Below are positions 15,338 through 22,895 of a stretch of 38,516 nt of DNA, in pieces. The notes beneath the pieces were generated by a model. It ran no database searches. It was not told the DNA's origin and saw only the letters and a list, made by a program, of their open reading frames with translations. Position 1 is the first letter of the stretch. Each line of letters begins with the position of its first letter. Source of the stretch: an uncultured Planctomycetia bacterium (GTDB lineage: Bacteria > Planctomycetota > Phycisphaerae > Phycisphaerales > SM1A02). The stretch is taken from NCBI GenBank assembly GCA_937919205.1, contig CALFOZ010000055.1, forward strand, positions 1-38,516. Reading direction: 5' to 3'. The position numbers were made by a program, and so were the translations under genes.

Positions 15338-16807
15338 CTACCGCTTAGCGTTGGAATGAACTTGCGAACGCTGTCGCACCAAATCAAATGTGGCGCTGGA
15401 GATATTTTTCACGCCATCCTGTGCGTGGGCCATGTGCTCCTGCAACATGGCGTACATCATTCGACATGACTCGCGCGGATTTGCGCAATCCGCCAACGCC
15501 AGCTCCACTTTGGGGCGGCCCACATTTGCATCAAACAATGTTTCAACAGCTACGGCCGAAGATGGACGCTTCGAGGCCGCGCGAATTCTGGCGTCGCAAA
15601 CTTTGGCCAGCATTGATCCTGACCACTGCAAACGCTCAACCGTATTTTGTTTGTCCATGCGCGCCGCCCTGAAGAACGCGCCGTCCTCGCGACTAAAACG
15701 GTCGCCAAGTTCCGCGGGTAAAAGCAATTTCACGGCCAGGCCGCGATGCTGTAAGAAGCGGCTAGAAAGCAGAGGAACAACAAGGCTTCGCATGTGATCC
15801 ACATCGCCGGCCACCACGGTTGGCTCGTCAACACGGTCAACCAAAATTGCGATGCTGGAATACTCCACCACACGCAGGACAGCCAGCAATCGATCAAGCA
15901 TCGCAAAGCGCGAATCATCGCCGCAGTCCGTTGGCATGCTTGCCGAACCAATGTTCACTTCTATGTGGTGCAAACTTTCACGAAAGCTTGATGCACTGCG
16001 ATTGACGCATCGAATTCCCTTGTGCATTCCGCGGGCGATAATGCCCACGCGGGTTTGGCAACGAAGCCACGACCAACCCATGGTCAACGAGCCAGCCGCC
16101 AACAAGACAGCCACTGCAAGCAACGCGCGTTTGGGTTCCTGCGTCAAACTCATTACGGAAAAAACGAGGGCGAAACATGCTAAAACCATGGACCAAGTCG
16201 CCGCAACCTTACTGCCGCTTGAACCACCCAGACCAAGCGCGGACTTTAATTGGCGCGTGCGCTTGGCGGCGATGGGCGTGTGGTCATACGCCATTTGCAA
16301 AAGCAACATCTCACGGCGCGCCAAGGATGGCGCCTTGCGCAACTGCTTGCGAAAGTTGGAAACTTGCAGTGGCACTCGATCGCTTGCCCCAAGCAATTGA
16401 TCCACAAGTTGCGGAACAATTCCATGTAGCACAATGTCCACATGGTCGCTCAGCGTGATTGAATCAAGCGCGGCGGATTGATTCTTCAGGCGCTCATGGC
16501 GCGCGATGCGACCAATCATGGCGTCAAAGTTGTCGTGGCCGATCACCAACACGCGGTTGTCGGATTGCCCATTGTTGTAGGCGCGGTAGGCCGCCTCCAT
16601 TTGCAAACGCAATGCCGTCTTGCCCGCGCCGCGTTCGCCAAACACAACCGCGGGCGATGGATGCGTTGGCTCGCCAAAGATTTTTCCAAAGTCAGGATGG
16701 CGGCACGAATCACCAGACTGCGTCAACACCGGATCTTGCGCGGCCTCCTCGGCGGCGAAAGGATTGGATTCAAGTCCATGCTTGCCTAGGAATTCGGAAA
16801 GATTCAT
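15338..16807 (-). CDS. P-loop NTPase with two membrane helices inserted in the domain (KAP-like)
   Basis: 489 residues. Walker A GERGAGKT at 57-64. Two adjacent hydrophobic helices follow at about 203-222 and 228-247, separated by a short basic turn, and then Walker B-like IAILVDRVDEP at 319-329. Having membrane segments between Walker A and B, and a positively charged inter-helix loop, is the hallmark of KAP-family NTPases. Those are STAND-related, membrane-tethered, and in bacteria are sometimes linked to phage defence. Overall similarity to KAP is by architecture only. The C-terminal third is helical. It stands alone between a lipoprotein and the phosphomannomutase, so function is open. 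The start ATG 16807 has no Shine-Dalgarno. Confidence 0.7.
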   Translation of the reverse strand: MNLSEFLGKHGLESNPFAAEEAAQDPVLTQSGDSCRHPDFGKIFGEPTHPSPAVVFGERGAGKTALRLQMEAAYRAYNNGQSDNRVLVIGHDNFDAMIGRIARHERLKNQSAALDSITLSDHVDIVLHGIVPQLVDQLLGASDRVPLQVSNFRKQLRKAPSLARREMLLLQMAYDHTPIAAKRTRQLKSALGLGGSSGSKVAATWSMVLACFALVFSVMSLTQEPKRALLAVAVLLAAGSLTMGWSWLRCQTRVGIIARGMHKGIRCVNRSASSFRESLHHIEVNIGSASMPTDCGDDSRFAMLDRLLAVLRVVEYSSIAILVDRVDEPTVVAGDVDHMRSLVVPLLSSRFLQHRGLAVKLLLPAELGDRFSREDGAFFRAARMDKQNTVERLQWSGSMLAKVCDARIRAASKRPSSAVAVETLFDANVGRPKVELALADCANPRESCRMMYAMLQEHMAHAQDGVKNISSATFDLVRQRSQVHSNAKR

Positions 16808-16911
16808 TGTGTGCGTTTACCTTTAATTATTGGGCAATCATTGGTCAATCCATGATCAATGTAGTTCATTCCAACACACTCAACACGGAGCGCGCTCGAC
16901 AATCTGCGCTA

Positions 16912-18312
16912 TCAATGCGCCACGCGATGGCCAAGCAACGGACTCAACTTTGCAACCACCGCGTCAACGGTGGCCTGATCCTTGGCCTCAAGATTCAAAC
17001 GCAGAAGCGGCTCCGTGTTGCTCATGCGCACATTGCACCACCACTCTCCCGCGTCCAAACTTAATCCATCCAGCTCATGCGTCTTGGCGTTTGGATATGC
17101 CGCACGCAACGCGCCAATGGCGCCAAGCTTGTTTTCATTCTCAAAATTAATCTCGCCGCTTTGCGCGTAGCGGCGAAATGGCTTCACCAATTGCGACAGC
17201 GTTTTGCCGCCGCCGTCCACCAAGGCGTTGATGACGCAAATAAATGCGCGCGCGCCGGAATCCGTGGCGAACATGTCCTGAAAATAAAAGTGCCCGCTCA
17301 GTTCGCCGCCAACTGGCGCGTTAACTTCAGCAAGTTTGGCCTTCATAAACACGTGGCCCACGCGGCTTTCCACCTCAATGCCGCCCGCCTCACGAATGGC
17401 CTCGGCAACACTGCGGCTGGAACGCAAGTCGTACACCACGCTGGCGCCCGTTTGTTGCGCAAGAAATTCCTTCAACATGACGGCCAGTAAAAGATCGCAA
17501 CCAATCGGCTCGCCCAATTCATCGATCACCATGCAACGATCCGCGTCGCCGTCGAAGCACACGCCAAAGTCCGCCTTGGTTTCACGAACGCGCGCGCGCA
17601 CCTCGGCCAAGTTGGCCTCCACCAATGGATTTGGCTCGTGCACAAATTCGCCGCTTGAATTGTCAAAGTGAATCGGATCAATCTTCAAGCCCGCCACGTC
17701 GCCAAAAACATTCGGCACCATTGTTCCCGCCATGCCGTTGCTGGCATCAATGGCCACGCGCAATTTCTTGGCGCCACTTTTGGTTTTGTCGTTCAGCAAT
17801 CGCAACAAGTGCGCCTTGTACTGCGCCCACACATCGCGCCTTTCGATGCGACCACCACGCGGCTCGCATTTTTCTTTTTCAACCAGCGCGGCGAAGCGTT
17901 GAATGTCGATCAAGCCAGTGTCTTGCCCCACAGGCTTGGCGTGCGCGCGGCTTATTTTAAAGCCATTGTAATTGGCGGGATTGTGGCTGGCCGTCACTTG
18001 AATTCCACCGGCGCACCCAAAATGATTGATGGCGAAATACACAACCGGCGTGTCCACCATTCCAATATCAATCACGTTGGCGCCGTAATCACGCATGCCT
18101 TGCGCCAACGCATCGGCCAACGACGGACTGCTCTTGCGCATGTCGCGACCCATGACAATATTGCGCATCATGGGGTCGTCATGACCCTCGGCTTTGGCTT
18201 GCGTCAGCAAAAATTGCGCGGCGCCGTAGCCAATGTTCCACGCCAACTTCTCGTTGAGTGGCTTGGGATAGGTCGCACGGACGTCGTATGTTTTGAACAC
18301 TTTGGCCAGCAT
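16912..18312 (-). CDS. manB: Phosphomannomutase / phosphoglucomutase
   Basis: 466 residues of the alpha-D-phosphohexomutase superfamily, interconverting hexose-1- and hexose-6-phosphates for cell-surface sugars. The active-site phosphoserine loop is GGIQVTASHNPANYNGFKIS, the metal loop FGVCFDGDADRCMVIDE, the sugar loop VGGELSGHFYF, and the phosphate loop MSNTEPLLRLNLEAK. Length and order match AlgC/ManB. ATG 18312 is chosen because GGAG ends 6 nt before it; a TTG at 18324 overlaps that Shine-Dalgarno. With kdsD and gmhA it fits envelope polysaccharide synthesis. Which hexose it prefers is not visible. Confidence 0.9.
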   Translation of the reverse strand: MLAKVFKTYDVRATYPKPLNEKLAWNIGYGAAQFLLTQAKAEGHDDPMMRNIVMGRDMRKSSPSLADALAQGMRDYGANVIDIGMVDTPVVYFAINHFGCAGGIQVTASHNPANYNGFKISRAHAKPVGQDTGLIDIQRFAALVEKEKCEPRGGRIERRDVWAQYKAHLLRLLNDKTKSGAKKLRVAIDASNGMAGTMVPNVFGDVAGLKIDPIHFDNSSGEFVHEPNPLVEANLAEVRARVRETKADFGVCFDGDADRCMVIDELGEPIGCDLLLAVMLKEFLAQQTGASVVYDLRSSRSVAEAIREAGGIEVESRVGHVFMKAKLAEVNAPVGGELSGHFYFQDMFATDSGARAFICVINALVDGGGKTLSQLVKPFRRYAQSGEINFENENKLGAIGALRAAYPNAKTHELDGLSLDAGEWWCNVRMSNTEPLLRLNLEAKDQATVDAVVAKLSPLLGHRVAH

Positions 18313-18388
18313 GAAATTCTCCAAATAGAGGTTTAATTAGAAATCTTAGCCGATAATTCAGGGGAATAAATGATTTATAGATGCATGC

Positions 18389-18418
18389 TTGCCTTTGTGG
18401 GGTGAGTTTGGTTACAAT
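18389..18418 (+). promoter_or_regulatory. Promoter of rpsB-tsf
   Basis: TTGCCT (18389-18394), 18-nt spacer, TACAAT (18413-18418) in a GTTACAAT context. The same GTTACAAT occurs upstream of the tRNA-Arg gene, as expected for strong promoters. Predicted start near 18425 gives a leader of about 185 nt. Confidence 0.5.
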
Positions 18419-18487
18419 CGCCCTTCGCCCACATTTTTCATGTGACGCGCCTGAGGCGGACCCCGTGGTGTTGCCTCTGTTCACTTC

Positions 18488-18514
18488 TTCGACAACTCAC
18501 AGTGAGAAGTCGAA
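18488..18514 (+). promoter_or_regulatory. Symmetric hairpin in the rpsB mRNA leader
   Basis: TTCGAC-AA-CTCA-CAG-TGAG-AA-GTCGAA: a 6-bp stem, a symmetric AA/AA internal loop, a 4-bp stem and a CAG triloop. It lies in the untranslated leader about 95 nt before the ATG. It is a candidate binding site for S2 autoregulation, as leaders of rpsB are regulated by S2 in other bacteria. That role is inference. Confidence 0.55.
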
Positions 18515-18609
18515 TTTCTTGTTCAAAGCGCCCTACAGCATTTGGACCACGGACAAACGCCGGTGTCGCTGCACAGTGCATTCAAATGAATGCAAGAAGG
18601 AATCGCCCC

Positions 18610-19494
18610 ATGGCATCACTCGCGCAAGAACTCGTAGAAGCTGGAGCACACTTTGGTCAACGCCGAAGCAATTGGAATCCACGCATGGCGCCGTACATTC
18701 ACGGTGTTAAAAACCAAGTGCATGTGATTGACGTGCGCGAAACCATCAAGGGCATTCTGCTGGCCAAGCGATTCATCGCCAAGTTGGTCGCTGAAGGCAA
18801 GGACATTTGCTTCGTGGGCACCAAGCGCCAAGCGCGCGGTTGCATTGAGACGCGTTGCACCGAGGCGCGCATGCCATACGTGACCGAGCGTTGGTTGGGT
18901 GGAACACTCACCAATTTCCGAACCATTCGCGAGCGACTTCGCCGCCTTGAGGAGCTTGAGACTCTCACCACCAGTGGCGAGATCCGCAACTACTCCAAGA
19001 AAATGGAAAGCCAACTTTCACGTGAGCAGAAGAAAATTTTCCGCAATCTCAATGGCATCCGCAACATGGCCAAGTTGCCTGGCGCCTTGGTGGCGATCGA
19101 TGTTGGACGCGAGATGAACGCTCTGCGCGAGGCTAAAAACCTTGGAATTCCAACGATTTGCTTGATCGACTCAGACGGCAATCCAGAATTTTCAGACATT
19201 CCAATTCCAGGAAACGACGACAGCATGCGCGCCATTGACATTGTGGTGCGTGAGTTGTGCGCCGCTGTTGAAGAAGGTCGATCCGCGCGCGTTGAAGCCG
19301 CCGCAACCCAAGGCGAACGCGCCGAGGGTGCAACGGAAGCAACCGAAGGTGACGCTCCTGAAGGCGAAGCCGCTCCACGATCAAGTCGTGGCGGACGAAG
19401 TTTGTTTAGAGGCCGCGCCCGTGGTGATGATGCGCGCGCTCCTGAATCAACAACCCCCGCCGATGCGGCGCCAGCTGGCGCTGACAAGGTCTGA
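18610..19494 (+). CDS. rpsB: 30S ribosomal protein S2
   Basis: 294 residues. The typical S2 core begins MASLAQELVEAGAHFGQRRSNWNPRMAPYI and continues FVGTKRQARGCIETRC, RWLGGTLTNFRTI, LPGALVAIDVGREMNALREA, and ICLIDSDGNPEFSDIPIPGNDD. A Shine-Dalgarno (AAGGA, 8 nt before ATG) and the conserved N-terminus fix the start at 18610, not the longer frame from 18442. From about residue 228 a 65-residue extension rich in Ala, Glu and Gly (with GERAEG, GDAPEGEAAP, then RSSRGGRSLFRGRARG) follows. Such C-terminal extensions of S2 occur in several phyla and are probably disordered. The gene leads into tsf as in most bacteria. Confidence 0.97.
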   Translation: MASLAQELVEAGAHFGQRRSNWNPRMAPYIHGVKNQVHVIDVRETIKGILLAKRFIAKLVAEGKDICFVGTKRQARGCIETRCTEARMPYVTERWLGGTLTNFRTIRERLRRLEELETLTTSGEIRNYSKKMESQLSREQKKIFRNLNGIRNMAKLPGALVAIDVGREMNALREAKNLGIPTICLIDSDGNPEFSDIPIPGNDDSMRAIDIVVRELCAAVEEGRSARVEAAATQGERAEGATEATEGDAPEGEAAPRSSRGGRSLFRGRARGDDARAPESTTPADAAPAGADKV

Positions 19495-19502
19495 ATTTAA
19501 TC

Positions 19503-19535
19503 TGGCGACGCTTGGGAAAACCCCAGGCGTCGTCA
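19503..19535 (+). terminator. Hairpin between rpsB and tsf (attenuator or partial terminator)
   Basis: TGGCGACGCTTGGG (19503-19516) pairs with CCCAGGCGTCGTCA (19522-19535) with a 5-nt loop, including two G-U wobbles. It is followed by a U-rich but interrupted tract (ctctttcatttcgattattttt). This is a strong stem with a poor U-tract, so partial termination or RNA-stability function is likely. It would lower or tune tsf relative to rpsB. Confidence 0.55.
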
Positions 19536-19596
19536 ACTCTTTCATTTCGATTATTTTTACTTCAATTTTATCTTTAACTTTTCTAGGAGAAACCAA

Positions 19597-20397
19597 ATGA
19601 CAACTGTTCAAGTGAATGCCAAAGACGCAATGGCGCTTCGTCAACGAACTGGACTTGGATTGATGGATTGCAAAAACGCGCTTGCAGAAAATGCCTGCGA
19701 CATGGTGAAAGCCGAAGCATGGCTACGCGAAAAACTCAAAGGCAAAATGGACGCGCGCAGTGATCGCCCCGCTGGCCACGGCACCATTGCCATATTCAGT
19801 CAGCCTGGTCGCGCCGCCATTATTGAACTTCGCTCAGAGACTGATTTCACCGCTAAAAACACTGAGTTTCGCGCGTTGGCTAATACGCTGGCCAAGCACG
19901 CCGCTGAACAAAGTGGCGAGATCACCATGACCGCGCCAATGACCGCGGCGCTGGACGAGATTCGTATCAAGACTGGCGAAAATATTTCCTTTGGCCGTGG
20001 CACCTGCCTGCAAGGCGGAAACTTTGCCAACTACATCCATCACGACGGCAGACTTGCCGTGTTACTGCAGTTTGAGGGCGAACTTGCCAATGATATTGCC
20101 ACTGGCATTTGCCAAAGCGTGGCCGCCGCCGTTCCAACTCCAATTGCCGTGGATGAATCAGGCGTGGCCGCGGACATTATGGCGCAGAAGCGCAAAGAGG
20201 CGCAGGAAGAAGCTAAGGCCGCCGGCAAGAACGAGCAAATCGCCGCCAAGATGGCCGAAGGCAAGGTTCGCAAGTTCCTTGAGGAAGTCACTCTGCTTGG
20301 CCAAGTGTATGTGAAGGACGAAACCAAGAAGTTGAAGGACCTCTTGCCCGCCGGCACGCGCGTGCTTCGCTTTGTGCGCATGACTGTTGGCGGTTGA
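19597..20397 (+). CDS. tsf: Elongation factor Ts
   Basis: 266 residues. EF-Ts exchanges GDP for GTP on EF-Tu. The diagnostic N-terminal UBA-like segment is DAMALRQRTGLGLMDCKNALAEN followed by AEAWLREKLKG, and the core IELRSETDFTAKNTEF matches the EF-Tu contact helix TDFVAK. The C-terminal KVRKFLEEVTLLGQVYVKD is also typical. Shine-Dalgarno AGGAG lies 8 nt before the ATG. It follows rpsB by 102 nt and ends at a strong terminator. Confidence 0.97.
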   Translation: MTTVQVNAKDAMALRQRTGLGLMDCKNALAENACDMVKAEAWLREKLKGKMDARSDRPAGHGTIAIFSQPGRAAIIELRSETDFTAKNTEFRALANTLAKHAAEQSGEITMTAPMTAALDEIRIKTGENISFGRGTCLQGGNFANYIHHDGRLAVLLQFEGELANDIATGICQSVAAAVPTPIAVDESGVAADIMAQKRKEAQEEAKAAGKNEQIAAKMAEGKVRKFLEEVTLLGQVYVKDETKKLKDLLPAGTRVLRFVRMTVGG

Positions 20398-20417
20398 TTG
20401 AATGTGATTGACACTTC

Positions 20418-20448
20418 AAACCTCCGTGCGCAAGCGCGGAGGTTTTTT
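20418..20448 (+). terminator. Intrinsic terminator of rpsB-tsf
   Basis: AACCTCCGTGC (20419-20429), GCAA loop, GCGCGGAGGTT (20434-20444): 11 bp with one U-G wobble, then TTTT. The loop is a GNRA tetraloop. Spacing 20 nt after the tsf stop. Confidence 0.9.
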
Positions 20449-20531
20449 ATGCGTATTTGTATTTGAGTATTGCAGAGACACCGTTGTGTGATGCGACGGA
20501 TTGTGTTGCGTGCGACTGCGCGCGGAATTTT

Positions 20532-20987
20532 TCACGCACGTAAAAATTGCGTGATCAACTGAAATGTTTTTTCATGCGCGGCTTGGTCGGCGGGCGCTGT
20601 GGCGCCACTTTGCACGTGTCTATATACATCCGCCACGGCCCAGCCTTGCGTTCGCGCATCGCTTTCATGGCGCGGCGCAATGTGCGCATGCACTTGGCGG
20701 TAGGCCTGCGCGAAACAAGTCACGTAGGCGCGCTCACACTTGGTGGCCTCGCGCACCGCGGCGCTCACTTTGCTTAAAATCAAGCCAAATTCCTGCGATT
20801 CCTGCGCAGTGAGTTCATCCAACGTGGCCGCCTTGCGCGTGAGTTCCAGCACGCACCAACCCGCGATGGGCGCGGGCGCCGGGTGCGCGCGCAATGTCCA
20901 AGAGGCGCTGGCGTCATGGGCAACCGAAACGCGCGCATCTTCACCAAGCGAAACATGCAAGCCAACCGACGTGACCGTGGGATTCAC
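20532..20987 (-). CDS. HIT-family (histidine triad) protein
   Basis: 151 residues resembling HIT nucleotide hydrolases/transferases. The N-terminal half (WTLRAHPAPAPIAGWCVLEL, AQESQEFGLILSKVSAAVREA) and the C-terminal active-site strand RQVHAHIAPRHE are family-like. The motif is H100-A-H102-I-A104, so the third histidine of the HxHxH triad is Ala. Substrate is unknown (dinucleotide polyphosphates or nucleoside phosphoramidates in relatives). The start is GTG 20987, forming a GTGA overlap with the mazG stop. It converges on the tsf terminator. Confidence 0.75.
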   Translation of the reverse strand: MNPTVTSVGLHVSLGEDARVSVAHDASASWTLRAHPAPAPIAGWCVLELTRKAATLDELTAQESQEFGLILSKVSAAVREATKCERAYVTCFAQAYRQVHAHIAPRHESDARTQGWAVADVYRHVQSGATAPADQAAHEKTFQLITQFLRA

Positions 20988-21271
20988 TTCTCACCCTTGG
21001 GTCCGCCGTCGGCGCCAAAATATTTATCTTTGATGGCCTTCTCCAAATCTACGCCCGTGATGTTGGCCAGCGTGCACAACCACGCCATGCAATCCGCGAA
21101 CTCCTCCTCCAAATTGGCGTGATCGGGCTCGCCCTTGGCGGCCTTGCCCAATGCGTGCGCCAGTTCGCCAATCTCCTCGCTGAGCCAAAGAAATGTTCCA
21201 GGAATTCCGCGCGCGTTGTCGGTTGCGAAGTAGCGGTCACGAATTCGTTTTTGAAATTCAGCCAGTTGCAT
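20984..21271 (-). CDS. MazG-like nucleotide pyrophosphohydrolase
   Basis: 95 residues. The single MazG/all-alpha NTP-PPase domain has the metal motif EEIGELAHALGK (E-x2-E) and the second helix EEEFADCMAWLCTLANI (E-x2-D). These enzymes hydrolyse canonical or oxidised (d)NTPs to monophosphates. It is a stand-alone short form as in phage and Planctomycete genomes. TAGCCT ends 6 nt before the ATG. It lies 28 nt downstream of the tRNA-Arg gene on the same strand and overlaps the HIT gene by 4 nt. Confidence 0.88.
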   Translation of the reverse strand: MQLAEFQKRIRDRYFATDNARGIPGTFLWLSEEIGELAHALGKAAKGEPDHANLEEEFADCMAWLCTLANITGVDLEKAIKDKYFGADGGPKGEK

Positions 21272-21299
21272 GCGCGCAGGCTAGCACGAGTGAAGAAAA

Positions 21300-21373
21300 C
21301 GTCCTTGGTGCGGGTCGAACGCACAGCCTTCGCCTTCGGAGGGCGACGCTCTATCCAGTTGAGCTACAAGGAC
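21300..21373 (-). tRNA. tRNA-Arg (anticodon CCG)
   Basis: On the minus strand: acceptor GTCCTTG/CAAGGAC, D-arm GCTC/GAGC, anticodon arm TCGCC-CTCCGAA-GGCGA (anticodon CCG, reading CGG), T-arm GTGCG-TTCGACC-CGCAC with a 7-nt loop. Discriminator G. The 3' CCA is not encoded. All four stems pair perfectly. Confidence 0.97.
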
Positions 21374-21427
21374 ACACAATCATTTCCAACGACTCGCGCC
21401 ATGGCACATGCTCGCACGTCGTTGAAA

Positions 21428-21433
21428 ATTGTA
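21428..21433 (-). promoter_or_regulatory. Predicted -10 box of tRNA-Arg promoter
   Basis: TACAAT in a GTTACAAT context on the minus strand, same as the rpsB promoter, giving a start near 21421 and a 5' leader of about 48 nt. An imperfect dyad (CAACGAC at 21387-21393, GTCGTTG at 21418-21424) flanks the start point. Confidence 0.4.
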
Positions 21434-21522
21434 ACACTCGTACCATGATAAAAAGCATGACTTTGCTGGGCTTTCACATTGTGTGCCAATGCGTTGGCCA
21501 CAGCACATACTTTGCAGGTTCG

Positions 21523-21538
21523 TATGCTTGCTTACATG
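21523..21538 (+). promoter_or_regulatory. Predicted -10 box of leaderless MFS transcript
   Basis: TATGCT (21523-21528) then 7 nt and ATG 21536. No Shine-Dalgarno before this ATG. Confidence 0.45.
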
Positions 21539-22813
21539 TCTGAAAGTTTGAGCACACAGCCGCAACCCACGCCAGAGTTAAACGCTCAACTGCGATCTAG
21601 CGCGAGCGAAACCACCACTGCCACGCGCCCCACTCCGCTGGTCGCGTTATTGATTCTCACGTTCGCATGCTCGCTCGGAACCGGCTCCATGTGGAACGCG
21701 CTCCCCTTTGTAACTGAGCATGATTTTCATTTCACAAAGTTTGAAAATCTTGCGCTGGCAATCATGGAAGCCGTGGTGTACATCGCCGCGGCGTTTCACT
21801 GCGGACGCATTGTGAAAAGTCTGCGCGGACACCTTTCGCCACGCGGCGTGATTCAAGCCACGCTGTGGGCGCAAGCGTTGGTGTGCCCACTGCCTCTGTT
21901 CTTTGGCGTGCCCGGCATCATCATCACGGCGTTTGTTACCAGCATTGTGGGCGCGATCATGTGGGCGTCCATTGAAAGCTTTTTGTCCGCGGGCCGACAT
22001 GGCCACGCACTGCGAGCAAGCATTGGCCTGTTCAATGTCACATGGACCGCCGCGGTGGCGATCGCGTTCTACCTCATGGCGCCGCTGTTTCTTACCGATC
22101 AATCACGCATCGCCATCTTGGCGATTGGCCCGTGCTGTTTCATCGCGGCAATATGTTTGCGCTGGTTTCCAAAAAATCCGGCGCCGCCATCGGATGCGCC
22201 GCACGCCACGTTTATTCCCGCGGTGTATCGACCACTGCGAAGCGCGTCGCGATTTCTTATTCTAACTTCATACTTGCTCATTGGCGCGCTGTTGCCGCTT
22301 CTGCCATACGTGATTGAGCGGCTTGAAATTATTCCAGTGCTGGCCACGCCTGTTGCGGCGACATGGCTAACCATGCGCGTGATCACCATCACCAGCATGT
22401 GGCGGCTTCACTTTTGGCATGGCCGCTGGAGCACGCTGGCAGTTGGCGCCGCGTTGATGACCATTGGCTTTGCAATGGCGGTGCTCGCAAATTCACTCAC
22501 CATGCTCGCCATTGGTTTGATGGCGTTCGGCGCGGGACAAGCGATCTTGTATTACGCGAGTTTGTATTACGCGCTCAGCGTTGGCCACGGCGATGTGGGC
22601 GACGCCGGAACTTTTGAAGCGCTGGTTGGCGGCGGATATTTGCTTGGACCCATCGCAAGTTTGGCGGGCGTTGCCATGGGCGGCGGCGTGAATGTGGTGT
22701 GGTGCGTGCTTGCGGTTGCGGGCTTGGCTTCGCTGTTGGCGCTTCGTGAATGGTGGCGATGGCGGCGCAATCCGCCGCACGATGATCAACCGCACAGCGC
22801 GTTGCTGCATTGA
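21536..22813 (+). CDS. Major facilitator superfamily transporter
   Basis: 425 residues, with about 12 hydrophobic helices between residues 33 and 410 and a central cytoplasmic loop near 185-210 (RWFPKNPAPPSDAP). The opening LVALLILTFACSLGTGSMWNALPFV resembles sugar/drug MFS carriers. No signature tells the substrate. I place the start at ATG 21536 because of the -10 box spacing; ATG 21524 or GTG 21479 would add N-terminal residues. It stands alone, facing the SOUL gene. Confidence 0.75.
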   Translation: MSESLSTQPQPTPELNAQLRSSASETTTATRPTPLVALLILTFACSLGTGSMWNALPFVTEHDFHFTKFENLALAIMEAVVYIAAAFHCGRIVKSLRGHLSPRGVIQATLWAQALVCPLPLFFGVPGIIITAFVTSIVGAIMWASIESFLSAGRHGHALRASIGLFNVTWTAAVAIAFYLMAPLFLTDQSRIAILAIGPCCFIAAICLRWFPKNPAPPSDAPHATFIPAVYRPLRSASRFLILTSYLLIGALLPLLPYVIERLEIIPVLATPVAATWLTMRVITITSMWRLHFWHGRWSTLAVGAALMTIGFAMAVLANSLTMLAIGLMAFGAGQAILYYASLYYALSVGHGDVGDAGTFEALVGGGYLLGPIASLAGVAMGGGVNVVWCVLAVAGLASLLALREWWRWRRNPPHDDQPHSALLH

Positions 22814-22895
22814 AAATAATATGTCGCAAGCGGGTTTGCGGCAATCGCCGCCGCCAACAACTATTGCAGGTGAATACCTTCAGCGTGATTTCCAA

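Noticed and set aside
16813-16850. TTGACC-17-TAAAGG promoter for the P-loop NTPase gene
   Set aside because: The -10 is poor, and the repeated ATTG words in this A/T-rich stretch make chance matches likely.
17668-18336. 222-codon open frame antisense to the phosphomannomutase
   Set aside because: Shadow frame, rich in His/Arg, with no domain.
20526-20548. AATTTTT/AAAAATT hairpin at the HIT gene stop as a terminator
   Set aside because: AT-only 7-bp stem without a T-run after it on the minus strand; too weak to call.
22814-22870. Possible terminator hairpin between the MFS and SOUL genes (CGCAA/TTGCG)
   Set aside because: Only 5 clean base pairs and an imperfect U-tract on one strand.
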